DNA of 64,000 nt. Source: Symsagittifera roscoffensis (lineage: Eukaryota > Xenacoelomorpha > Acoela > Convolutidae). Position 1 is the stretch's first letter, and every line of letters begins with the position of its first letter. The stretch covers positions 54,104,617-54,168,616 of the forward strand of contig NC_087070.1 in the NCBI RefSeq assembly GCF_963678635.1. The letters run 5' to 3'. Positions 36,062-46,451 of this stretch are shown here, one piece after another. The notes under the pieces are model-generated. The model did no database searches, had not been told where the DNA came from, and saw only the letters and a list, made by a program, of their open reading frames with translations. The position numbers and the translations under genes are program-made.

Positions 36062-36946
36062 TGTAACATTCGCCCAAATATCACACAGCGACGGAGCGTA
36101 GAAAAAGTACCTATTAACGACTGGCAGGCGTCAGTTACCTTAATTCTACTCGTTTTTCACCGTCTCGACCTTGCCAGTTGATTTTCTGGTCTGTCTAGGG
36201 CAAAGTAAAAAGTTACCATTTTTAGGCCATCAGTCAAACGACTTTTGATCAGCTTTCGTTTGCATGCGAACACAACCACATAGCTGAGTCTCGGATCCTC
36301 AGACTACGTGATTGTCATTAAAAACACGGCTCGAACAACCTATTTTATTATGTTTTTGTGTGACAGTTTTATATTAAATCCATTGGAGATGGATTGACCC
36401 TTTCCTTTTTCTATCTACTCATGTCCTGAAATATCAAATAATATCGGTGTTTAATTAAGATCTAGGACATTACAGCAGCTGTTATAGTTAGTTTACCCAG
36501 TCCCTTCACATATAACAGTCTCTGGGGGACCAAGCCTCCGCTCCCGTGATTTTCTTGAGATAACACTCTTATCTCCTATATTTCGTGTCCCGGGAGGGTT
36601 CCGTGGTATTTCTCTTCCCCCCACTGAAGCCTCCGTCTCCACAAATATCTGTCACTAAGGTCCTTATCGTGTGTTATTGCCACGATAAGAGGCTCCGTGT
36701 TTTTCTGTCTCTGATACAACCGTTCTTCACAATTTCTATCGTTGTTCTGATTTTCGTCTTTTTTATTCAAAATGGCCGTCTTTTTTCTATTTCTCAGAAA
36801 TGTTCTTCTTCCGATCGAAATTTTAAAAATAAAAATTCTAGAACATTCTGACCCTCCGTCGCAACACTTTTCTGTTCATAAGGCCTTTAGTCACTCTTTT
36901 TTCTGTCGCGGGAAGGTTGTGCTGTGTCATCCGGCAGAATGGCACA
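36062..36946 (-). repeat. Element 2 5' LTR
   Basis: 885 bp with plus-strand ends TGTAACATT and GGCACA (sense TGTGCC...TGTTACA). It is the direct partner of 12565-13445. It would carry the promoter and polyadenylation signal on the minus strand; no unmistakable TATA box was picked out. Confidence 0.9.
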
Positions 36947-37169
36947 GGCATCTACCTGAAACACAGACAACTGGGGCGAGAAAGGAAGTTCTTTGGGGTG
37001 ATTTATGAATACTGTCATTTAGGATTTAAAATTGGTACAAGGGTGATCGGAAAAAAAGGAGTGGTACAACCTGACGTCGTTTTGGGGGTCGATTCATCGG
37101 CTCACTCTTTCTTGCGTCTAGTTACGCCAGAAAAACTTCAATTGCCTACGGCTGGGACGGCGAGATTTG
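36947..37169 (+). other. Possible host exon or old coding fragment next to the LTR
   Basis: Directly beside the LTR an open + frame (GIYLKHRQLGRERKFFGVIYEYCHLG...TARFG) runs to a strong donor (GATTTG/GTAAGTTAAG at 37170). A CACAG at the LTR edge could act as acceptor. The peptide is not recognised. Its phase does not join in frame to the MOB4 exon at 38274, though it could be a 5' UTR exon or part of an unrelated gene disrupted by element 2. Confidence 0.25.
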
Positions 37170-37189
37170 GTAAGTTAAGTTTGTGAGGA

Positions 37190-38273
37190 AAGCACAGCGC
37201 ATTTAATATGAAATTATACAAGAGGTAAATTTGAACAGACACACTATTTAATAATAAGTTTATCACAACAATTAGGCTATTAAAGTATGTTGAATTAGAG
37301 CCAAAACTTCAATCGGTAGAAGGCGAAAGCTTTCACAACAAAACAAACACTACTGTAGGCGACGCAAGACTTCACCTCAACGCAAATGGCTTCTGGGGAG
37401 GACTGTTTCAGCCGAATATTTTTGGATGTAAAAATTTTCAACCCCCATGCTAAATCCTGGATTAAAACTATATCTCATGACTACAAATATCATGAGAGTG
37501 TCAAAATTTTCTGGATGTGGAACACAGCAGCTTTGTTCCACTAATTTTTGCGTGTACCGGAAAAGCAGCACCAGGTTCTTCAAAAACCGTCAAAAAAACA
37601 GCAGAGAAACTAAGCGAAAAACGGAACGAATCAATTTCGGACACAATAACATTTATTAGAACATAAATAAATTTTGGACTTCTAAGGAGTGCAGTCCTCT
37701 GCCTCAGGGATGCAAAAACCTGAAAATACATCCAACAAAAACAATTTTATCTGTGCTATAATCGAGGAGGGTAGATTTTAAATGACAGTTCTCTGGATGC
37801 ATTAAAATCGACTTGATTTATTCATAAAATTTTGCCGATGTATTTATATAGAGTTGGTGCGGCCCTATCCAACCTCTGCACGTACCGTCGCATGACGGAA
37901 GGGCCCATTTTATTTGGCCCATCAAGGCCAATGGACTCTGGGAAGGCCGATTCAGCCTAACCTTTTTCGATGTGAAAATTTTCAACCCCCATGCTTAATC
38001 TTGCCCTAAAACTATATCTGACTACTACAATTATCATGAGAGTGTCAAGTCATTAAAATACCAACAAAGAATTCTGGATGTGGAACACAGCAGCTTTGTT
38101 CCACTAATCTTTGCGTGAATCGGAGCAGCAGCACCAGGCTCTACAAAAACCGTCCAGAAACTAGCAAAGAAATTAAGCGAAAAACGGAACGAATCCAGAC
38201 ACAATAAACTTTGGAAGAACAAAAATAAGTTTGGCACTTCTGAGGACTTTTAAATGGACTTTTTTCTTTTTAG
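37190..38273 (+). repeat. MOB4 upstream region with two diverged ~300-bp repeat copies
   Basis: No gene seen. Two similar segments, about 37390-37690 and 37930-38250, share ATTTTCAACCCCCATGCT, TGGATGTGGAACACAGCAGC and GCGAAAAACGGAACGAATC in the same order and orientation, 540 bp apart. The first ends close to an AATAAA-like stretch. Between them (37691-37929) nothing was recognised. A promoter for MOB4 must lie in or upstream of this stretch. Confidence 0.6.
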
Positions 38274-38592
38274 ATTGTAGAAATGGAAGTTGAAACAAGT
38301 GGAGTTGAAGAATTCTCAGCTCCTAAAATTATACGGAGGAACAGAATGGGGTGTAAGCGCGATGAAATGTATCAATGGCCTGATGAACAGTACGATCAAA
38401 TGGATTCAGCGCTTGCTGTGCAACAATATATTCAGCAGCTCATACGGCAAGACTTCGCTAAAATTGACGATATCCTCAATCCGCCTGAAAATTGCGACGA
38501 GGGTGTTTGGAAATACGAACACCTGAGGCAGTTTTGCATGCAATTGAATACACTGGCTGTTCATTTACAATCTGAATGTATACCATCAACAT
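38274..38592 (+). CDS. MOB4: MOB4 (phocein) coding exon 1
   Basis: ATG at 38283, preceded 9 nt upstream by an acceptor (TTTTCTTTTTAG, exon from 38274), so an upstream non-coding exon or a trans-spliced leader is likely. It encodes MOB4 residues 1-103: a lineage-specific N-terminus, then [40 protein letters not shown] and ECIPSTC. Cys 99 and Cys 104 (codon split by the intron) are two of the four zinc ligands of the Mob fold. The donor is T/GTAAGT at 38593. MOB4 is a core subunit of STRIPAK, the striatin-PP2A-kinase complex, acting in cytoplasm and Golgi trafficking and opposing Hippo signalling. Confidence 0.95.
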
Positions 38593-39106
38593 GTAAGTAG
38601 TGAATAAGTTTAGTATCATTTTTGATACCGTGTGAGTAAAGTTTGTTCGAATGAATTGAGGCAGTTTGGTTTTGTATCAATTGAAAATGCTCAATTACGA
38701 GCTGCGTTATTGGGGATGATTTGAATGCGTTTCCTTGGATTCATCCTCGACCGATAACTTAAAAAATGTAATAACAAGCTTCAATATTGGTAGGTGGTTT
38801 TTAATCATTTTTAACGCTTACAATTAGCCAGAGTTATCAAATCAGAATATAGACTTTTCGGATTTACCACTTGTTTGAAAAAAAAAATACTCAAATCTTT
38901 AGACAGCACGTGGACTCTTTTCACGTGCTGAATTGCTCAAACTTCAAAATTCAAAATAAACTACTTGACAGTGAATTGTTTTCTTGAAAAAATTTGATCT
39001 ATGTGTGTGTCTGCTTAGCTTTTGTCGGCTTTGTTTGCACAACATTGTTTGCACAAAGTCATTTTGAGTGATTGCTGTAATTCAGATAAATGAAAGTAGT
39101 GAGTAC

Positions 39107-39483
39107 TCTTATATAGGTCTTGGTTTTTTTATTCAGGAAAGCCTTAAAATTTGTTCAAGATTTTTCGCGGTTTGACTTGTGATTTCTTCTGAAGTTCAGT
39201 TCTTTTTCTTTGTTGAAAGGAAGGCAAACTCCACTATCGAACTGGAAAAATGTAAAATTCAAGAAAAACGTGAAATGCTTCTAGTTTCGAAAGCGGAATT
39301 TAATTATCAGATTTTCCAGCGGAATGAAAATTTACTTATTGATCCAGTTTTCTCAAATTGGGTTAATTTTATCAAAAAAGCACATCATAAGTTGTTCTTG
39401 AAATGCAAAGAGTTTTAAGGGCATACATTTTTTACTTGAATTTCTTTGCGTTCATTACTCTTTTCCAACTGTCAGTTGGCTAT
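39107..39483 (+). repeat. Hairpin-ended dispersed repeat, MOB4 intron copy 1
   Basis: Begins TCTTATATAGGTCT, carries TATTGATCCAGTTTTCTC in the middle and ends with hairpin CCAACTGTCAGTTGG followed by CTAT. Other copies: 41170-41421, 43860-44045, 46960-47287, 49408-49824, 51870-52310, 52321-52655, 54799-55181. Confidence 0.75.
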
Positions 39484-39749
39484 CTTTTGTTAATCCGTTT
39501 TCTATATTATATATTTTGAATAGATCCAATTTTATATAAATTTCTTTGAAGTGTAGACTCTAATATATTTTTTGGTTTTTTCAGGAAGAAATCTTTATAG
39601 TTTTTACGCTCAAATTTGGTTGCGCCTTTTGACTTTTGATTTTTTTTAAGATCAGTTCATTTCCTGTGTTAAAAGGAAGGAAAACTCCTCTATCTAACAG
39701 CAAAAGTGTAAAGCTCACAAAAAAAACGTGATCGACTTCTAACGATACT

Positions 39750-40345
39750 TGCGATTTGCAAGCGTTATCAAAGCAGAGAAGTTGTTTTCGGGTAAACAGT
39801 TATTTTAACAAAATCACTGAATCATTTGTGCAGCATTTAATTTTGTATCAAACGTGCTCAGTTTCATGAAAATTCAAATTTAACGACTGGTTTCGAAAAC
39901 TGGTGAAGGCTAGGGGTTCAGGCTCGATTCCGGTCAGCACCTGTCAGCCGAGGCTCAAATCCGGTCAAAACCCAAAGTATTAGTATAACAAAATCATCGT
40001 CCTGTCAGTTTTGTGCTGTAAGCTAGTTTCATGCAATTGAAATTGTCTTTGTTTTTATGTTTTCCTTGCGATAAGAAATGGTTTTGCAATCGGGTACTAG
40101 ACTAATAAATAACGTTGTTCCAGAATGGTCAAAAATAGAAATGGTAAATTTAGGTTCAGTTAACAATAAATTCAATATTTTTTGCTTCTGCGGCTTGCTT
40201 GCTCGAGAGTTAAAAGATACGTCTCAGACGGCAAAGGTCCTAGGTTCGAATCTGACAGGATCTGTTTTGGTTTTTTTACAGGAAATATTATGTTTCAAAA
40301 GAAATTTTCGGCTTATTATTGCTTATGTTTTGTCGGCGTAGTTGC
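39750..40345 (+). repeat. ~600-bp dispersed repeat with tRNA-like B-box, copy 1
   Basis: It matches 56230-56830 in order along its length (AAGCGTTATCAAA, GCTCGATTCCGGTCAG, CAATCGGGTACTAGAC, GGTCCTAGGTTCGAATC, TCGGC.TAGTTGCCA). The GGTTCGAATC part resembles a pol III B-box. Degenerate partial copies are near 48480-48740 and 53850-53960. Confidence 0.65.
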
Positions 40346-41169
40346 CACATGGTAGACTTGTTTTTTTTCTATACACTATTTACATTTTAGTTGCTCTTCG
40401 TGTTTCGATTTACTTCGGCTATTTGTATTTTCTTGCATTTTTTTTTTCGCTTCAAACTGTTTTTCTGCCCAAATGATTTGGGCTTGTATTTTATCGAGTG
40501 ACCTAATGTTGAGTCGTTTCCTTTAAAAAGTTTTTTTTATGCTCATCTCTGGATCACACAAATTGCAAACATCTTGAAAGAAATTATCGTTTACGTTTTT
40601 CGTGACATAAATTTTTTTCATCTTTGTTTTTTTTTCCATTTTTTTTGGCTTGATTTGTTTCCGCCTATTTTATATCGGCTCGATGGCCTCATGTTGCGTC
40701 TTTCGTCGAGCGGAAAAAATTTATGTGGTTTGAGGTTGAGATGGACGTAATATCTTTTCATCCGTCTTACATTTTTTTGATTTGTTTTCGGCTTTTTTTC
40801 CTCTTTTTGGCTTAATAGCTTTTGGCCTATATTTTATCGGCTTGGTGACCTCATATTGTTTCATTTGACGAGCAATTAAATTTTGTGTTTGTGTGTGGTT
40901 TGAGGGCGAGGAGCACTTGTTAACTTTTTACAGCCATAGTCTTGTTTTTTTCGGCTAAAGGGTTTGGCTATAGTATTTCCGGCTTTGCTGCCGATTGGTA
41001 ATATTCCTTTCGATACTAATTTCACATTCTATTTTCCTGACATGCTTTTGTTACAAATTTAGCCTGAATCTCTTTGACAGATCTAATTTTTTCATATTTT
41101 GAATTTGTTTTTGATTTTTTTTCCGACTTAGCGGCTTTCTTGTTTTAAATCGCAAGAGGTGCGAAGCGC

Positions 41170-41421
41170 AGCATCGTCTCTGTGTTTCGAAAGTGAATTT
41201 CAAATTTCTCAGCGGAATAATTTACCTATTGATCCAGTTTACTCATATTGGGTTAGTTTCAAAAAAGTTTCAATTATAAATTGTTCCTGAAATTCCACGA
41301 GCTTTCAAGCCTTATATTTTTTCTTTGAAATGCGAAAGTTGAATTTTATTTAAAAAATAAGTCTGTAATTTTTTCTGTTCCATTGCGTTCATTGACTCCT
41401 TTCCAACTGTCTGTTGGCTAT
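41170..41421 (+). repeat. Hairpin-ended dispersed repeat, MOB4 intron copy 2
   Basis: 5'-truncated copy with TATTGATCCAGTTTACTC in the centre and terminal hairpin CCAACTGTCTGTTGG then CTAT. It ends about 100 bp before MOB4 exon 2. Confidence 0.7.
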
Positions 41422-41521
41422 TTTCCGTCTAATAGCTTGCCATTTTATGTTTGTAATGCATCGCAAGTAATGCGAAGCTCTGCTTCGCCTATGTGTGATG
41501 TCAACTTGTTTATGATTATAG

Positions 41522-41976
41522 GCAGTCAAATGACAAGTACAGAACAGTGGATATTCTTATGTGCTGCACACAAAACACCAAAAGAATGCCCTGCAATTGA
41601 CTACACTCGGCATACTCTTGACGGGGCTGCCGGTCTACTGAACAGCAACAAATACTTTCCAAGCCGGGTCACCATAAAGGAATCGTCGGTAGCCAAACTG
41701 GGATCTGTGTGCCGACGAGTATATCGGATATTTTCACACGCATATTACCACCACAAAAGCATTTTCGACACATTTGAAACAGACACTCTGCTCTGTAGGA
41801 GATTCACAATTTACGTACTAAAATATGGCCTTATGAGCAGAGATAATTTGATAGTACCAGTGTTGTCTGAAGAGGAAATGGAGACAATGGAAAGAGAAGC
41901 AGCTAACAGTACTGCTAATGAAGGAGCCCCGGGCTCAGATTCATTGTCGAACACAATGGTTTCATCCTATGCGTAG
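41522..41976 (+). CDS. MOB4: MOB4 (phocein) coding exon 2, to stop
   Basis: Acceptor ATTATAG at 41521; phase joins to exon 1 (T/GC = Cys 104). It encodes [62 protein letters not shown] (His pair completing the zinc site) and [13 protein letters not shown], then an acidic, Ser-rich tail. The joined protein is 254 residues; vertebrate MOB4 is 225, and the extra length is at both ends. The stop is TAG at 41974-41976. The two coding exons are separated by a 2.9-kb intron full of repeats. Confidence 0.95.
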
Positions 41977-42101
41977 AATAATTTATATAATTACTCAAAT
42001 TTATTAACAGCTACCCAATGAAGTAAACGAGCTTCCTTGATTGGTTATCACTAAATGTTAACATTATTGCTCAAAGGAATGATTTGCATGTGAACTTATT
42101 A

Positions 42102-42107
42102 AATAAA
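42102..42107 (+). terminator. MOB4 polyadenylation signal
   Basis: AATAAA 126 nt after the stop codon, in an AT-rich 3' UTR. It is the first canonical signal downstream. Confidence 0.6.
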
Positions 42108-42349
42108 ATTTGATCAAGATAGATTGGATGTTGTTGGCAAAATCAATCGATCCTTGCTTTTTTCAGGCGGAATTAAAGTAATAGTATAAACGAAGAGCTC
42201 ATTAGTATGAGAATTTTCAGCTGCCAGGCGATCAGATCAGATCATTTATCCACGAGGGATAGGACCAACATACGAGCTGTACAGCTCATCACGGCGAACC
42301 GCTGTTGTGCCCCTGCTTAAGAACTACATGCAATTTTTTTGGTTATTTT

Positions 42350-42466
42350 TCTGGGCTGGGTAATGTTGCCTCACCCTCAAGCAACGAGCACGGATCATGG
42401 TGGGCCTCGAACATCCGACCTTTCGATTGAGAGGCGGAGACGTAACCACTTCACCACTGCGATCGC
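42350..42466 (-). repeat. tRNA-derived SINE-like element
   Basis: On the minus strand it starts GCGATCGCAGTGGTGAAGTGGTTA (A-box-like) and continues to AAAGGTCGGATGTTCGAGGC (B-box-like) at tRNA spacing, followed by a body (GCTTGAGGGTGAGGCAACA). The anticodon stem does not pair, so it is a retroposed tRNA relative rather than a working tRNA. Confidence 0.5.
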
Positions 42467-42856
42467 AATGTATATGTAATTTAAGTATCTATTACAGTTT
42501 TCTCAAAATATTTCTGGGAAAATTGTATTTAGTTTGAGGGCTAGTACATTTTGATTTAAGTGCTAGTACATTGTTAAATTGCCCTTAAACCAAAAAAAAT
42601 GTCCGTGAAATTGTTTGTTTTGGATATCGGACAAAATAGTTATTTCAATAAATTTTCAGACGTTTTGTCCCTTTTTTTTAATTTAAGTTTAATCAGATAA
42701 TGGTAAGCAAGGAACCCATTTTGACATAATTGGTGTAAAATATGACTTTTTTTTCTAATAACAAAATTTTGTTTCGATTTTGCTAAATCCAAGTTAATGC
42801 ACTATTCACTTGTAGTAAAAAAAATCTAAATGACTATCATAAATCATTCAGACGCA

Positions 42857-42935
42857 GACCTTATGAGCAGAGATAATTTGATAGTACCAGGTTGTTTGTG
42901 GAGGAAATAGAGACAAGACAAGCAGCTAGCAATTT
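42857..42935 (+). pseudogene. Decayed duplicate of the MOB4 exon 2 3' end
   Basis: The run ACCTTATGAGCAGAGATAAT and the following ~60 bp repeat MOB4 coding bases 41829-41905 with small deletions (TGTTTGTGGAGGAAATAGAGACAAGACAAGCAGCTAGCAA). It lies 0.9 kb downstream of the intact gene. It is too short and broken to encode anything. Confidence 0.75.
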
Positions 42936-45176
42936 GATTAAGCAAATTCGAAACTAAAATGAGTTTCTTGCTTGATTATCTCAATAAACCTAAATTTTAA
43001 ATGGGACAAAACGAGTGGTAGATATTGGAGCTGAAGTGGAGGGGGAGGGTGCCGGGAGACCTCTATTTTTTAAGGTAGGGAATAGAAAATCTGGTCTCCC
43101 AGCTATGTATTAACATAGGTTATAGAGTCTACAATGTTTTAAGATAGGGAAATGAATGGGGAAGGTTTCAGTGTCTCCCGGCAACCCCCCTCGGATAAGT
43201 GTTCCGATGTCAAGATTTTACCCGTCGAAACTGTATTTGTTAAGATGGAAGCTGGAGTTTCTATCTCGCGCAATCCATTATTACTTGAATGCCAAAATTG
43301 GCCGCAAGTTTGTTTTCGTTTGGCCTACAGATTATTTTTTCATCCATTTTCTATTTGAATATTTTTTTTGTTGAATTTTTTTTCAGTTTTTTATTTCTAA
43401 AAATTAAGTTTTCTCCTTTTGAATACTGACAATTTTTGTAGTCTTGCCTAACTTTTCTGAAGAATTGACCTACATAACTTTTAAAGTTAGAGATTTCGCG
43501 ATTTTTTGACTTCTTGATTGGCAGATTTACTCAAATTTTTCATTTTCAAAGTTCTGTTTAATTAGTTTGATTGTTTGTCTCGTCTGATACTATGACCTAC
43601 AGGAGTTTCGAAAAAATTTTTGGTTCCAAATTATTTTGGTTTAGTTATTTCGTGCCTTTCAATTTTTGACTGTTTTTCCTGAGTCATCGCATGGATTTTT
43701 TTAAAAGTTTTATTAGGACTCATTTTGATCTAATTTCTGTTTTGATTCGATATTACGAAACTAAATTAACACTTGAAGTTTGCAGTTTTTTTCTCATGGT
43801 TTATGATTTCATCAATTCCGATACTCAATTAGAGTCCAGAATGTTGCTAGATTTTCAGAATTTTGAACCCAATTTTCTCTAAGTGGTTAAGTTTTGTGAA
43901 AAAATTTCAATCATAACAGAATCTCAAAATTGAAAGTGCCTCAGTGTGATGTTTTTTCCTGGTACTTTGAAAAAAGAAAAATAAGGAACATGGGTCATTT
44001 TTTAAAAGAGTTCATTGACACTTTTCCAACTGTTTGTTGGCCTTTTTTCTTACATTTCAAAGCTACCTTCAGCTCTTTTTGTAATAGGCAGCTTTGCTTT
44101 TGTGTAAAACTTGAATAGAAAGTTGGAAGAACAGAAATGTAACATTTTCTGATAAATCTTGCTGAGAGTATTGCTCCGACCGTTCTCGTAGCGTGGGAAA
44201 GATCATTGGCGTAGGGTGAGTTTTTTGCCCGATTCTTCTGTTCGTTTTGCAGTTTTGTAACTATTTCAATTTTCCTTTTGCTCTTCTATTTTCATTTTTG
44301 ATGTCTCTTTTTAGTGATTAGCAAGACATCAAATCGGATTCTAGACTTTGTTCGGACTAATAACTAAACAAAATCATTTCCTCTGATGGAATTTCTGGCC
44401 AACAGGCATGTTTTTCAGCATTTCTGTCTTTTGAATTTCCTTTGTATTCGAATTTTTATTCTTACTTTTTATTTTTTTATTGAATTTTTTTTCTTTCGCG
44501 AAAGTTTCTTCGGCTTGAATGGTTTTGGCTCATATTATATCTGCTTAGTTGCCTCATAGTTCGCCGTTTGAAAGAGAAAACTGTATTGTAATTCATATGT
44601 GCTTCAGTGCGGGTATATCCTATTCGCCTCTGTTTTAAAAACACTGATCGGAACATTTTTGCTACTTGCTCATCAAATGGCTATCCTGGTTAATTGTAGG
44701 TTTTAATTAAGTTTTTTGGCATGAAATTCGTCTGTTATCTGTTTTTCTCATCATTTTCAGCCGCGCTTTTTTGCATTTTGCAGCCTCGTAATTTATTTGG
44801 GAGAGTGGTCAGCGTCCAAATTTTTCTTCAATTGAAAAAAATCGGTCACAAGACAAATCGTTCGAGCTTCTTACGCTGATTTTGGCATTTCGCAAGAAGA
44901 ATTGATCGAAAGTAGCGAAAAATCTATATTCCTTTTGATAAAAGAAAAGTAATACCTTCTTCCTTTCTTTTTCAGGTTTTTTGTTCTTGACGACACTGCG
45001 AATTGAAAGTGTTGAGGGTTTTGTAGCTGCGAGTTAATCGGTTTGTTGGCCTCTTACTAATTGCAGAGCATTAAGATCACAACTAAACCTTGTAAACATT
45101 TCAAGCCTCTTAAACTCGAGAATTAGCTGAAGCCGTAGTTTTCCATTACTCTATCAAAAGGGCTAGTTAACCAAAG
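42936..45176 (+). other. MOB4-PSMC2 intergenic region
   Basis: 2.2 kb without a credible gene. It holds a partial hairpin-ended repeat (43860-44045, ending CCAACTGTTTGTTGG), T-rich low-complexity stretches, and presumably the PSMC2 promoter near 44700-45150. Nothing else was recognised. Confidence 0.5.
43860..44045 (+). repeat. Hairpin-ended dispersed repeat, partial
   Basis: Recognisable by TTTTCTCTAAGTGGTTAAG, then TTCATTGACACTTTTCCAACTGTTTGTTGG at its end. The 5' part is missing or too diverged. Confidence 0.5.
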
Positions 45177-45348
45177 ATGCCTGACCACCTGGGAAAGGAC
45201 ATGCGAAAGGTGAAGGATGAGGATAAAGACGAGAAGCCGATTGAGGTGTTGGACGAGGGAGATATTGCAATCCTGAAGAACTACGGGGCTGGTGCATATG
45301 CCAAGGCAGTCAAGAAGACAGATGACGACATCAAGGCAATACTTAAAC
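45177..45348 (+). CDS. PSMC2: PSMC2 (26S proteasome regulatory ATPase Rpt1) exon 1
   Basis: The ATG begins MPDHLGKDMRKVKDEDKDEKPIEVLDEGDIAILKNYG, matching the N-terminus of animal PSMC2. The exon ends inside an Arg codon (AAA C/GTCAGT). Rpt1 is one of six AAA+ ATPases that form the base ring of the 19S particle, unfolding ubiquitinated proteins and feeding them into the 20S core in cytosol and nucleus. The seven exons add up to 1320 nt, 439 codons plus stop (433 in vertebrates). Confidence 0.95.
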
Positions 45349-45609
45349 GTCAGTCACACTTTCGCTCTTTGTAACTCGAAATTGTTGAACATAACTGTTT
45401 CAACCTACAATCGAAATCAACAAACCGCAATTTACGTCATAATCCAGTTTAGCAGCAATCTAAAGCAGACCTGAAACTGTCTGCGAGAAGTTGTTCTTGT
45501 TCGGACCAAGCTCTAAGCCCCCCGTCCCCCACTAGTAGTGGAAAGAAACCATAGTCCAGCTAAGTTTTTTTGGCGATATTTGGTACATTGAGTAAGATTT
45601 ATTGTTTGA

Positions 45610-45714
<105 letters not shown>

Positions 45715-45875
45715 TAATTTCATTTTCGATGGTGTTTTAATATCACTTGAGATAGTGGTTCGCTACCTCCAGGTAATCAGTAATTTTGTGATCGAGTACT
45801 AGACGAATTTTTCCTGCTTGCAACTGTTCTGCTAACGCTTTTCTCAATTCAACTTCCTTCTTATACTTTATAGTA

Positions 45876-46451
45876 CAGTGCTGTTTTAATTATCCGAACA
45901 AAGCGCATTAAACTTGAAACTTAAAACGCGTTTTTCTCAAATTGGTTTGATTTTAATTGAAAAATGTTAATACCAGACTTGCTTGGAATTTTAACAGAAT
46001 TAATATGTTGCTATTTGTTTTGCGAAATTCAATGTGAGCCTTTTACTTAGCCTAAAGCATTGTACATATTAATTTATTTGTGTTTGATAAACGAAAAAGG
46101 TCGTTTTTACTATATAAAACACCAAATTTTCATTTTAAAACAATTTTTAAACGTGTACAAATCATTTTTGGAGATAACATCTTTCTGAAAGTTCTACGGA
46201 AGAGGCTCACTTTGATTTAATTATGTCACTGATCGACTGGGTATTTTTGGCGTAGTTTTTGATTGAGTAAAAAAGCCAAAAAAGAGATCCATTTCCGGAC
46301 CGAATTTCGCAAAACAAGTAACACCATACTAATTCTGCTTAAATTCTAAGCAAACTTTGTCTCCATCATTTTTCACCTTAAGTCAATCCAATTTGGGAAA
46401 AGCGCGTTTCAAGTTTAATGCGTTTTGTCCGGATAATTTAAATCAGCGCTG
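45876..46451. mobile_element. Palindromic MITE with TA target duplication
   Basis: The left end CAGTGCTGTTTTAATTATCC and the right end, read on the opposite strand (CAGCGCTGATTTAAATTATC), form terminal inverted repeats that continue for over 150 bp on each side (both arms contain GAGAAAAACGCG-like and TTTGTTTTGCGAAATTC-like blocks). TA dinucleotides flank both ends (45874-45875, 46452-46453). There is no coding capacity. TA duplication with a CAG tip fits the Tc1/mariner-pogo superfamily. Confidence 0.85.

Larger units (their letters stand above)
12565..36946 (-). mobile_element. Element 2: complete 24.4-kb giant Ty3/gypsy-type LTR retrotransposon
   Basis: Two LTRs (12565-13445 and 36062-36946) of about 880 bp and roughly 97-98% identity by eye bracket a minus-strand internal region. 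Its order is PBS, 3-kb leader, gag-protease, RT-RNase H-integrase, ORF3 (macro-like), ORF4 (giant, SGNH), ORF5, 0.75-kb 3' region. The RT-RNase H-integrase order identifies a Ty3/gypsy lineage. The size is far above the usual 5-8 kb. Giant gypsy elements exist (Ogre in plants, Burro in planarians), but I cannot tell from here whether this belongs to a described family. No matching 5-bp target duplication is visible (left flank GCGGC, right flank GGCAT). Confidence 0.93.
38593..41521 (+). other. MOB4 intron with dispersed repeats
   Basis: GTAAGT...TATAG. It contains copies of the hairpin-ended repeat family (39107-39483; partial 39570-39745; 41170-41421), one copy of the ~600-bp repeat (39750-40345), and in between a T-rich stretch (40370-41160) with recurring TCGGCT and TGCCTCATATTG-like words. 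No nested gene was seen. Confidence 0.7.

Noticed and set aside
40236-40262. tRNA gene suggested by GGTCCTAGGTTCGAATC
   Set aside because: Only a B-box-like word is present; acceptor and anticodon stems do not form, and the sequence belongs to a dispersed repeat.
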